A stretch of DNA of 64,000 bases from CAZYME01 sp964648115. GTDB taxonomy: Bacteria > Pseudomonadota > Gammaproteobacteria > Legionellales > Legionellaceae. The notes below the pieces were generated by a model, which was given only the letters and a program-made list of their open reading frames with translations, had not been told where the DNA came from and ran no database searches. Shown here one piece after another: positions 54,348 to 63,037 of the stretch. Position numbers and translations under genes: made by a program. How positions within the stretch are numbered: position 1 is the first letter of the stretch; each line of letters begins with the position of its first letter. The stretch covers positions 62,001 through 126,000 of the forward strand of contig CAZYME010000003.1 in the NCBI GenBank assembly GCA_964648115.1. The letters are read 5' to 3'.

Positions 54348-54380
54348 GAAGTAGGTTGGGTCAATGACCCAACCTACTTC
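54348..54380. terminator. Palindrome between convergent genes (family E)
   Basis: A perfect 16-base-pair hairpin, GAAGTAGGTTGGGTCA and its reverse complement, with one base in the loop. It lies between a plus-strand gene and fadL on the minus strand and could stop transcription from both. The arm equals the outer arm of the element at 18439-18616. Confidence 0.65.
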
Positions 54381-54398
54381 GTTGAGTAAAAACCCACC

Positions 54399-55850
54399 TT
54401 ATTTTTTAGTCGCTTTCCCCTGATCCATCTTCCACACTACCTGCAAACCCACCAACTGCGCATGGCCTTTACCTCGTGCGTTAACATTATAAGAAGAAGC
54501 CTCACTAATCTTGGTAGTATTGTTAATAACAGCCTCCCCGTCAGCAAACAAATAGGTATAACCTGCATCAAAACCTAGATTTGGACGCCATTGATAATGA
54601 GCCCCTATGGAAAGTGCCCATCTATCCGTATCCGGCAACCGCACATCACGATCACTAAGAACCGTTGGTGTTTCATCATATCCACCACCCATGCGCATCA
54701 TCAAACGCTCATTCACGTGATAATTAGCCCCTACAGCAAAACGCCAGGTATTTCTGTAATTTTGTGGTGCGACATTGTTGGCTGTAGTCTGAATAATAAA
54801 GCCAGATTCATCAGGGTTTGGCAGCCCCACCGCAATATTATTGAGTGAAATGGTTTTAAACGGACTCCAGCCTGTGTAAACAACCGAACCAAGTAATGCC
54901 CATTTAGTATTAAGATCCTGGTAGCCACTTAACGTTATAATTTCAGGCAGTGGAATATCATTGCTGAATAAACTGTTGCTGCGAAAAGTAGCATCCGGAT
55001 CGGCGGCAAGCGGGTCATCTAAAACATTCAGAGTAGGGTCAGCTAAACGACCTTCCAAGGAGCTAAAGCCGTTAAATTTGTGGTTCATTTGGGACTGAAA
55101 ATTGAACCCTACTCGCGTGTGCTTATCATTAAACATCAACATCACACCCGCGTGGACCCCAACAGCAAAAGAATCTCCCGAATTAAGCGTTTGAGAATCA
55201 ATCGCTGTAGGCGGAAAATCAATTGACTCCATCAATGCAGGGGAGCCAATAACACGGTTAAATTTTACTCGCGCATACTCCAAATCAAGGCCCGTACCAA
55301 ACGATACATGCTCATTTAATAACCAACCAAACTCTGGAGAAACATTTACCGTTTCAAGTTGGCTTCGTGTTCCTGCATAACGGACAGATGATGTTGTTCC
55401 ATAATCTGTAGACAAACCAAAGGGGGAAACAACACTCAAACCAAATACAATGGTATCACTAACAGGCAAAGCGTAATGAAATGAAGGAACAGCAGCATTT
55501 TCGGCTCCAGTGACCCCATTAAACACTTCAACATATCGAGAGATGCTACCGCCACTCCCGGGAATGATTGTAGTATAAGTACTCGTACCCGATAATTCAG
55601 AGCTTGGGAAAACACCCACCCCACCTACAACTGCTTGCTGCTCTTTTATCAATACCAAACCAGCTGGGTTATACCAGCCAATTGAAGCATCCGCAGCTTC
55701 AGCTGCAATTCCCGCAGCAAAATTACCAATTGCCGCCGGGCTTCCCTCTGTATAGAGCGAAAATGCGCCCGCATTTGTAACATGATTAACCATCATCGCA
55801 ACAACAGCGGCACTCACCTGTGTTCTTATTGGTTTTTGTATTTTTTTCAC
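54399..55850 (-). CDS. FadL-type outer-membrane transporter
   Basis: A 14-strand beta-barrel for hydrophobic substrates such as long-chain fatty acids. It has about 483 residues: signal peptide, then AFSLYTEGSPAAIGNFAAG with the NPAG motif (WYNPAGLVL) typical of FadL, then alternating strand patterns to a C-terminal barrel strand (AQLVGLQVVWKM). The GTG at 55850 is chosen because AAGGA is six bases upstream; the longer TTG frame is not supported. Confidence 0.9.
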   Translation of the reverse strand: MKKIQKPIRTQVSAAVVAMMVNHVTNAGAFSLYTEGSPAAIGNFAAGIAAEAADASIGWYNPAGLVLIKEQQAVVGGVGVFPSSELSGTSTYTTIIPGSGGSISRYVEVFNGVTGAENAAVPSFHYALPVSDTIVFGLSVVSPFGLSTDYGTTSSVRYAGTRSQLETVNVSPEFGWLLNEHVSFGTGLDLEYARVKFNRVIGSPALMESIDFPPTAIDSQTLNSGDSFAVGVHAGVMLMFNDKHTRVGFNFQSQMNHKFNGFSSLEGRLADPTLNVLDDPLAADPDATFRSNSLFSNDIPLPEIITLSGYQDLNTKWALLGSVVYTGWSPFKTISLNNIAVGLPNPDESGFIIQTTANNVAPQNYRNTWRFAVGANYHVNERLMMRMGGGYDETPTVLSDRDVRLPDTDRWALSIGAHYQWRPNLGFDAGYTYLFADGEAVINNTTKISEASSYNVNARGKGHAQLVGLQVVWKMDQGKATKK

Positions 55851-56000
55851 ACAAGATCCTTCCGACAACTTATCCTAGGGAGGATCGATGATAAAGCAAT
55901 GCGATTTCATTGAAAATATCTATTCGGAAATAATCTTCCAGCCCTTGTATCTTCGTTATAGTCCGTGCTAATGTGTTCTAATTTTGCACGGAATCAAGCA

Positions 56001-58559
56001 ATGCGACAAATCATTACAAAATTCGGCGGCACCAGTGTTTCTTCTCGTGAAAATTGGGAGCATATTGCTGCTATCACTAAAAAACACTTAGACAGCGGAG
56101 TGCAACCTGTCATCGTTTGCTCAGCAATTTCTCAAGCTTCCAATAAACTGGAAAAAATGATTGATGCCGCAATACTTGATAAGCACCACACGATTCAAGC
56201 AGACCTAAATAACGGTTATTTGCAACTAGCAAAAGAGCTGGATGTTAATCCTGAGCTAATTCAGCTTGACCTGCAACAACTGCAGCAATGGCTAACTGGT
56301 ATCGCGCTATTGCGTGAAGCACCTGCAAAAATCCATGCGCAAATTTTAAGCCTTGGCGAATTAATGGTGACGCGTCTAGGGCATGCATTTTTACAAAATA
56401 AAGATATTAATTGCCACTGGTTTGACGTGCGTGAAGCACTAATTACCACCCCCATTCCAGGTGGTGAGTCTATGAATTACTTGGCTGCTCGCTGCGACGG
56501 GGATCCTAATCCCAAATTAGCGCAACAACTCTCAGAAAGCGGCGCTGCAGCAATCATTACACAGGGCTTTATTGCATCAAACACGCAAGGTGAAACAGTG
56601 TTACTAGGCCGCGGGGGCTCAGATACCTCAGCAGCTTTGCTTGCATCCATTTTAAACGCTACCGCCTGTGAAATTTGGACAGACGTGCCTGGGATATATA
56701 CTGCAAATCCCCATCAATTGCCCCATGCACGCCTGCTAAAACAACTCAATTATGATGAAGCGCAAGAAATTGCTTCCATGGGCGCTAAAGTACTGCACCC
56801 AAATTGCTTGCCGCCGGTTCGACGCGCAGGCATTCCAATGGTCGTCAAATATACCTGTATGCCAGAGCACTCAGGAACCCATATCACTAACGAAAGCGAT
56901 GATAGTGCGCCACCTATCAAATCGATTCAGGTTAAGCACAGCATTACTCTGATTTCTATCGATACCTTGAGCATGTGGCAACAAGTTGGTTTTCTAGCTG
57001 ATGTATTTACTACATTTAAGGAGCATGGTTTTTCGGTTGATTTACTCTCCTCTTCCGAGTTCAACGTTACCTTATCTCTGGATAGCAACGCTAAAATACG
57101 TGACCGACAAGCCTTAGAGGATCTGATTACTGATTTAAACCGATTTTGTCGAGCAAAAATTATTGAACCGTGCAGTGCTGTCAGCCTAGTAGGTCATCAT
57201 ATTCGCACAGTGTTGCCTCAATTAGGCCCAACCTTAGAAGTCTTTGAGGCGAAGCAAGTTTACCTGATGTCTTTAGCATCCAATGACCTTAACTTAACCT
57301 TCGTAGTTGATGAGTCACAGGCCGATAAATTATGCCAGCAGTTGCATAACTTGCTGATTGAGAACAACCCTCAAAGTTGTTATTACTCAAAAAGCTGGCA
57401 CGAAGAATTCGGTAACCCCATTGCGCGCAAAACGCCGTGGTGGGAATTAGCCCGTGATAATTTATTAAAAATTGGAGCCGCTCAATCTCCTTGTTATGTT
57501 TATAATACTCAAACACAAGCTGATAAAGCCGACGAACTGCTTAGCCTGAAGTCTATTGATCAACTGTTTTATGCTATCAAAGCCAATTCTCATGCCGGTG
57601 TATTGCAAACTTTATTCACAAAAAATATTGGCTTTGAGTGTGTTTCTATCAATGAATTAAAACATGTGGTTGATTTATTCCCTGACATCGATAAAAAACG
57701 CATTCTATTTACGCCTAATTTCGCTGCAAAGTCAGAGTATGAGTATGCCCTATCACTAGGTTGTTACGTAACTGTAGACAGTTTATATCCATTGGAAAAC
57801 TGGGGCGAACTGTTTCAATGCAAATCAATTTTATTGCGTATTGATCCAGGCTGCGGTGCCGGTCATCACAAATATGTGTGCACGGGTGGTAATGAGTCTA
57901 AATTTGGAATAACCAAGGAAAACTTAGATCGTGCCAGCGCATTGGTAGCAGAGCATAAGGTTCATGTTATTGGTTTACACGCACATTCAGGTAGCGGCAT
58001 TTTATCCCTAGATTTATGGCAAGAAACCGCCCTCATGTTGGCCGCCGAAATCTCCCGTTTCCCAAATGTTAAAATTATTAATCTGGGTGGCGGACTAGGC
58101 GTAGTGGACAAGCCAGGACAGCAAGCATTAGATTTAGCAGCCTTAGACGACTCTCTCATGGGCGTTAAATCGCGTTATCCTCAATTGTCGCTTTGGCTTG
58201 AACCCGGCCGTTTCTTTGTTGCCGAAAGTGGCGTAATTCTTGCCAAAGTCACGCAATGCAAAGAGAAAGGAAAGGTACGTTTTGTGGGAATTGAAACCGG
58301 CATGAATTCGTTGATACGGCCTGCTTTGTATGGTGCTTACCATGACATTGTCAATTTAAGCCGCTTGACGCAAGAAAAAACGGGCTTTGCACATATTGTC
58401 GGGCCTATTTGTGAATCCAGCGATACCTTGGGTTATGACCGTATGCTGCCTGATACCAAAGAAAACGATATTATCCTCATTGCTAATACCGGTGCATATG
58501 GCCATTGCATGAGCTCTTCATATAACTTGCGGCCACCGGCTGAGGAAATTGTGATTTAG
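56001..58559 (+). CDS. LysAC, bifunctional aspartate kinase/diaminopimelate decarboxylase
   Basis: A fusion of about 852 residues. The N-terminal half is aspartate kinase: KFGGTSVSS, GRGGSDTSAALLA and the ACT region. The C-terminal half (from about 490) is PLP-dependent diaminopimelate decarboxylase: the PLP lysine in LFYAIKANSHAGVL, HAHSGSG, NLGGGLGV, and the end CESSDTLG. It covers the first and last steps of lysine synthesis, whose middle steps dapD and dapE lie at 33682-35636. The ATG at 56001 (MRQIITKFGGTS) matches the family; upstream codons from GTG 55965 are not conserved. The fusion is known in Legionella, Coxiella and Xanthomonas relatives. Confidence 0.96.
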   Translation: MRQIITKFGGTSVSSRENWEHIAAITKKHLDSGVQPVIVCSAISQASNKLEKMIDAAILDKHHTIQADLNNGYLQLAKELDVNPELIQLDLQQLQQWLTGIALLREAPAKIHAQILSLGELMVTRLGHAFLQNKDINCHWFDVREALITTPIPGGESMNYLAARCDGDPNPKLAQQLSESGAAAIITQGFIASNTQGETVLLGRGGSDTSAALLASILNATACEIWTDVPGIYTANPHQLPHARLLKQLNYDEAQEIASMGAKVLHPNCLPPVRRAGIPMVVKYTCMPEHSGTHITNESDDSAPPIKSIQVKHSITLISIDTLSMWQQVGFLADVFTTFKEHGFSVDLLSSSEFNVTLSLDSNAKIRDRQALEDLITDLNRFCRAKIIEPCSAVSLVGHHIRTVLPQLGPTLEVFEAKQVYLMSLASNDLNLTFVVDESQADKLCQQLHNLLIENNPQSCYYSKSWHEEFGNPIARKTPWWELARDNLLKIGAAQSPCYVYNTQTQADKADELLSLKSIDQLFYAIKANSHAGVLQTLFTKNIGFECVSINELKHVVDLFPDIDKKRILFTPNFAAKSEYEYALSLGCYVTVDSLYPLENWGELFQCKSILLRIDPGCGAGHHKYVCTGGNESKFGITKENLDRASALVAEHKVHVIGLHAHSGSGILSLDLWQETALMLAAEISRFPNVKIINLGGGLGVVDKPGQQALDLAALDDSLMGVKSRYPQLSLWLEPGRFFVAESGVILAKVTQCKEKGKVRFVGIETGMNSLIRPALYGAYHDIVNLSRLTQEKTGFAHIVGPICESSDTLGYDRMLPDTKENDIILIANTGAYGHCMSSSYNLRPPAEEIVI

Positions 58560-58565
58560 GGATAT

Positions 58566-61500
58566 ATGCTCAACGACAGCCTACAACGTGCCAAAGCCAC
58601 TGATCCATGCAACTCTTATATTGTGCAAGCCCCAGCTGGCTCTGGTAAAACTGAAATTCTGACACAACGCTACTTAAGGCTCTTAAGTGGCGTCAATGCA
58701 CCAGAACAGATTATCGCCCTCACCTTTACACGAAAAGCCGCAAACGAAATGCGCGAACGTATTCTGCGCGCATTGCAACAGGCCGCAAACAATATACAAG
58801 GTACATCAAGCCATCAACAGCAAACACTTGCCTTCGCGACCGATGCTTTAGCACGAGATAAAGCGCTAGATTGGCAACTGCTACAACAACCCGGACGGTT
58901 GCGTATCATCACTATTGATTCGCTATGCCAAACAATAACACACGCTATTCCTTTACAAGATAAGCAAGTTCCCTATGCACAAATCAGCGATAAGCCTCAA
59001 AGCCATTATATAGCTGCTGCACGTGCTTGCTTTGCGTATGCTATAGAAAATACCGCATACCATTCTTGTTTAAAAACGCTACTTCGCCATGTAGACAATC
59101 GCCAAGATAATTTACTGTCTTTATTGAGCGGGTTATTAGCGAACCGCGACCAATGGCTACACCTTTTATACCAGGCAAAAGGGCAGGATAAAGCAACCTA
59201 TGAACAAGCTCTGTCGTGGATAGAGCAGCACGAATTATTGCGCTTACAGCAAAGTATCCCTGAATCCTACGCGAAAGATTTGGCTCAGCTCGTGCAGCGA
59301 CTTGCTAACATCCAAACCTATTCTGATTCACCACTACAAAATTTGAAAAATTTCGAACAATTAGATAGGCAAATGGTTGCTCACCTTGCAGCAATATTAC
59401 TTACCTCTCAGAATACCCTTCGCAAAGCATTAGATCACCACGTAGGCCTAAAGCGAGGAGAGTGCAGTGATACGGATTACGACGAACTTAAAGCAAATAG
59501 TAAGCGTTTATTTAGCGAGCTTGACGAATTACCCGATTTTCTTTCTGCATTAGTGCGAGTAAAAAATTTACCAGCACCACATTACAACACCGAGCAATGG
59601 GATGTTTTACAAGCATTACTCACCCTGCTTCCACTGTTAGCCGCACATTTACAGGTGGTTTTTAGTGTGCATGACGAAGTTGATTTTACTGCCATATCAG
59701 AACAAGCCTTGCTCGCTTTAGGTAATGATGAGTCCCCTACTGATTTAGCGCTCTATCTGGATAATAGTATTCACCACCTACTTGTTGATGAGTTTCAAGA
59801 TACATCCATCCGGCAATTTCAATTGCTGAGTAAATTGGTGCAAGGCTGGCAACCCAATGACGGTAAAACACTCTTCGTTGTTGGCGACCCTATGCAATCT
59901 ATTTATCGCTTTCGCTCCGCTGAAGTTGGATTATTTTTACAAGCCCAGCAACAAGGCATTGGTCCGGTAAAGTTAATCCCATTGGAGCTTGACTGCAATT
60001 TTCGGTCTACAGAAACTATCGTGAATTGGGTAAATCACCAATTCAAATCTATTTTCCCTCAAACCGATGACATTGAATCGGGGGCGATTTCATTTCATCC
60101 TTCAGTGCATATCAAACCTGCGGATGGGCATAGTAGTGTTATGGCTTTTCAATATGAGAATCGTCTACAAGAAGCACAAGCCATAGTAAACTATATCTCA
60201 ATTGAATTAGAAACATACCCAACTGACGAAATTGCTATTCTCGTTAGATCACGAAAACAATTATCAGACATCGTACAATGTTTAAGGGAACATAAAATCC
60301 CTTTCCAAGGCATCGAGATTGATTCGCTAGCGCAATTACCTCACTTACGTGATATTTGGTCATTGACCCAAGCTTTGCTGATGCCAGCCAATCGCTTGGC
60401 CTGGCTAGCCCTCCTTCGCAGCCCTTGGTGTGGCTTATCACTCCCGGACTTACTCCACATTGGGCAATTTTCAAAAAACCAATCTATCTATTTTGCATTA
60501 TCCCAAATGGAGCAGATTGCAGAACTAAGTGATGAGGGACGCTTACGTGCTAGCTTTATATATAAAGTATTAAGTGACGCTTTATCATGTCGCCACCAAC
60601 AACCGCTTATCGAATGGATAAGCGATATACTCAAACAATTACACCTTGAGCAAGCCCTTGATGCATCTCAGCAAGACGATGTAGAGCAATTTTGGTTATT
60701 GCTAGAGCGCTTTGAAAAACAAGGCCAAATTGAGGATATGACGCAGTTTCACTATGAATTTAACAAGCTTTATTCACAACGCGTTGTTCCTTCACGCTTG
60801 AAGATCATGACGATTCACAAGTCTAAAGGGCTGGAATTTGACTGTGTCATCTTACCGGGGCTGAGCACGCGGCCACCTAGCCCTGATACACCTCTCTTAC
60901 GCTGGCTTAAGTTGCCCAGCCAAGATCATGAAGACTTATTGCTACTTTCTCCCATAAAAGCGGCACATCATGAAGAGTGTTTGTTATACAATTATCTAGG
61001 CCAATTGGACGCGCAAAAAAATAGCTACGAATTGCAGCGCTTGCTTTATGTTGCTGCGACCCGTGCTAAAAAACGTCTTTATTTATTTGATAACAGCGAG
61101 AAATATACTCAAGCGACATTTCGTGCTTTATTACAACAGCAAGAATTTACAGTAGTGGAATCAGCGGCAACCGCTTTGGAAGCGGTAGATGAATTTCCGC
61201 CGCTATATCAGCTTCCCATTTCGTTTTATCAGACGCCACTACAGCCTACGTCCCGCGGCTTGACCGCGGGATCCAGCGAGGTGGCTAGATCCCTGGATCC
61301 CGCGGTCAAGCCGGGGGTGTTGCGCGGGGTCCCTGGGGTGGTGCATATATCGGGCTACCCCGGGGACCCCCCGCGGGACGTAGGCAAAGGGAATGAAATC
61401 CCTTCCATTATCCTCAATACAACACCACGCCTAGTAGGTATTGTGGCCCATGAATTACTCCAATGGATTTGTGATAATCATCCAATAAGTAGTACCGAAA

Positions 61501-61904
61501 TTCCTTGGGAATTAGCTGAGCATCAATTAAAATCTTCAGGATTTGACACCACTGCGTTACAAACCGCACAACATCAACTCAAAACACAATTGACGCAATT
61601 TTTTAATGACCCCATCGGTCAATGGTTAATCAAAAAACATGACCGTGAATGCAATGAATATGAGCTTTTGGTTGATGAACATGACGAGATTAAGGTCAAG
61701 ATCATCGATAGAACGTTTTGTGAAAATGGAGTACGCTGGATTGTTGATTTTAAAACAGGGTTAGATGATGAAGAAACAGAAACACATCATCGCCAACAAG
61801 TTGACAGCTACGCACGCCTATTTGCTAACGACGATCAAGAGTCCATCCGTTGTGGTCTTTATTATCTAGCTAGCAATCGATGGCTGGCTTGGGAGTATAT
61901 ATGA
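58566..61904 (+). CDS. AddA-like UvrD/RecB helicase-nuclease with in-frame palindromic insert
   Basis: A 1112-residue UvrD/Rep-type DNA helicase with a C-terminal nuclease, as in AddA. Walker A reads QAPAGSGKTEIL, followed by ALTFTRKAANEM, DEFQDTS, GDPMQSIYRFRSAE, MTIHKSKGLEFDCVILPG and VAATRAKKRL. The nuclease domain (about 960-1100) keeps the DFKTG lysine and a preceding Asp. AddA normally needs AddB, which is not adjacent. Residues about 895-940 are encoded by a GC-rich palindromic element inserted in frame between the helicase and nuclease. The start is seven bases after lysAC, and its stop overlaps mrp. Confidence 0.92.
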   Translation: MLNDSLQRAKATDPCNSYIVQAPAGSGKTEILTQRYLRLLSGVNAPEQIIALTFTRKAANEMRERILRALQQAANNIQGTSSHQQQTLAFATDALARDKALDWQLLQQPGRLRIITIDSLCQTITHAIPLQDKQVPYAQISDKPQSHYIAAARACFAYAIENTAYHSCLKTLLRHVDNRQDNLLSLLSGLLANRDQWLHLLYQAKGQDKATYEQALSWIEQHELLRLQQSIPESYAKDLAQLVQRLANIQTYSDSPLQNLKNFEQLDRQMVAHLAAILLTSQNTLRKALDHHVGLKRGECSDTDYDELKANSKRLFSELDELPDFLSALVRVKNLPAPHYNTEQWDVLQALLTLLPLLAAHLQVVFSVHDEVDFTAISEQALLALGNDESPTDLALYLDNSIHHLLVDEFQDTSIRQFQLLSKLVQGWQPNDGKTLFVVGDPMQSIYRFRSAEVGLFLQAQQQGIGPVKLIPLELDCNFRSTETIVNWVNHQFKSIFPQTDDIESGAISFHPSVHIKPADGHSSVMAFQYENRLQEAQAIVNYISIELETYPTDEIAILVRSRKQLSDIVQCLREHKIPFQGIEIDSLAQLPHLRDIWSLTQALLMPANRLAWLALLRSPWCGLSLPDLLHIGQFSKNQSIYFALSQMEQIAELSDEGRLRASFIYKVLSDALSCRHQQPLIEWISDILKQLHLEQALDASQQDDVEQFWLLLERFEKQGQIEDMTQFHYEFNKLYSQRVVPSRLKIMTIHKSKGLEFDCVILPGLSTRPPSPDTPLLRWLKLPSQDHEDLLLLSPIKAAHHEECLLYNYLGQLDAQKNSYELQRLLYVAATRAKKRLYLFDNSEKYTQATFRALLQQQEFTVVESAATALEAVDEFPPLYQLPISFYQTPLQPTSRGLTAGSSEVARSLDPAVKPGVLRGVPGVVHISGYPGDPPRDVGKGNEIPSIILNTTPRLVGIVAHELLQWICDNHPISSTEIPWELAEHQLKSSGFDTTALQTAQHQLKTQLTQFFNDPIGQWLIKKHDRECNEYELLVDEHDEIKVKIIDRTFCENGVRWIVDFKTGLDDEETETHHRQQVDSYARLFANDDQESIRCGLYYLASNRWLAWEYI
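61245..61384 (+). repeat. In-frame palindromic element (family D) inside the AddA-like gene
   Basis: The element begins CCTACGTCCCGCGG and ends with its exact 14-base reverse complement. A second pair of perfect 20-base arms (61257-61276 and 61293-61312) and a third (GGGGTCCC...GGGACCCC) are nested in it. It is far more GC-rich than the gene around it, and it is translated without a stop. Its arms match those at 18492 and 37359. Confidence 0.9.
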
Positions 61905-62974
61905 ATATAGAAAAATCTATTGCAACAGTTTTGGCTAATACCATTGACCCTATGTCAGGGCTGACGGCGAGCGAATTAGGCCTCAAACCCATCATAGCCG
62001 TCGAAGGCAATCAACTTTCGCTTAATTTATGCGCGGGCTTTCCAAGCGCTTTTTTGCAGGAATCGCTCCTACCTTTACTTAAAAAATCCTTAGAAATAGC
62101 ATTACCTAAATTTCAAATTAACGTAACGATCGATCATTTCATCAAAGCTCACCGTACCCAGTTGGCAGGAAAAGGCCTGCGAGGTATTAAAAATACGATA
62201 GCTATTGCTTCTGGCAAAGGTGGCGTAGGCAAATCAACAGTAACAGTTAACCTAGCCGCAGCGCTGGTGCGTAGCGGTGCTAGAGTTGGTATTTTAGATG
62301 CTGATATTTACGGCCCAAGCATTCCACTGATGCTTGGAAAAACTGCACCGGTAGAGGTAGCTGGGGAGCGTTACTTACCTGTATCTGCACATGGCATTCA
62401 AGCGATGTCGATTGGATATCTCACAGAAGGCGAGCCTGCTTTGATTTGGCGTGGCCCTATGCTGGCTAAATCGCTGTTACAAATGATTGATATTACACAA
62501 TGGGATGAACTCGATTATTTGTTAATTGACTTGCCTCCCGGTACTGGCGACATCCAATTAAGCCTGGTCCAAAAAATCCCTTTAACGGGAGCTATTCTTG
62601 TTACTACTCCACAAACCGTAGCAACCATGGATGCAGAAAAAGCATTGAAAATGTTTGCGAAGACAAATATTGAAGTATTAGGTGTCATTGAAAATATGGC
62701 GACTCATGTCTGCAGCCAATGTGGACATCAGGATGCTATTTTTAGCACAGGCGGGGCTTTGGAGCTGTGTAACAAGTATCAAAGCAAGTTATTGGGCCAA
62801 TGGCCATTAGACAGCCGTATTGGCGAGCATTGTGAGCAGGGAATACCATTAGCGACAAGTGGCACCAGTGAATTAGCAACGACGTTTATCAAAACCGCCT
62901 TGCTGGCAGCGATTGAGCTTAGTAAGAAATCACTTAATTATGCGGATAAGTTTCCGAATATTGTTGTTGAATAA
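61901..62974 (+). CDS. mrp: Mrp/ApbC iron-sulfur cluster carrier ATPase
   Basis: P-loop ATPase of the Mrp/NBP35 family that carries Fe-S clusters. The 357 residues show a MIP18-like N-terminal domain (about 1-85), the deviant Walker A SGKGGVGKSTVT, DADIYGPSIP, DLPPGTGD, and the CxxC motif CSQCG. The ATG at 61901 overlaps the previous stop (ATGA); the longer frame from 61880 is not supported. Confidence 0.96.
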   Translation: MNIEKSIATVLANTIDPMSGLTASELGLKPIIAVEGNQLSLNLCAGFPSAFLQESLLPLLKKSLEIALPKFQINVTIDHFIKAHRTQLAGKGLRGIKNTIAIASGKGGVGKSTVTVNLAAALVRSGARVGILDADIYGPSIPLMLGKTAPVEVAGERYLPVSAHGIQAMSIGYLTEGEPALIWRGPMLAKSLLQMIDITQWDELDYLLIDLPPGTGDIQLSLVQKIPLTGAILVTTPQTVATMDAEKALKMFAKTNIEVLGVIENMATHVCSQCGHQDAIFSTGGALELCNKYQSKLLGQWPLDSRIGEHCEQGIPLATSGTSELATTFIKTALLAAIELSKKSLNYADKFPNIVVE

Positions 62975-62986
62975 AGAAAATTTAAT

Positions 62987-63024
62987 GTAGCCTGGATGGC
63001 CGAGCTAGCGGACATCCAGGCTAC
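62987..63024. terminator. Palindrome between convergent mrp and the unknown gene (family F)
   Basis: A perfect 12-base inverted repeat, GTAGCCTGGATG (62987-62998) and CATCCAGGCTAC (63013-63024), with a 14-base loop. It sits between convergent genes and may end both transcripts. It is a second copy of the element at 6831-6920. Confidence 0.68.
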
Positions 63025-63037
63025 AGCTTCGGAAATG

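Noticed and set aside
55965..58559. Lysine gene fusion as a novelty
   Set aside because: The aspartate kinase-diaminopimelate decarboxylase fusion is already known in Legionella, Coxiella and Xanthomonas relatives.
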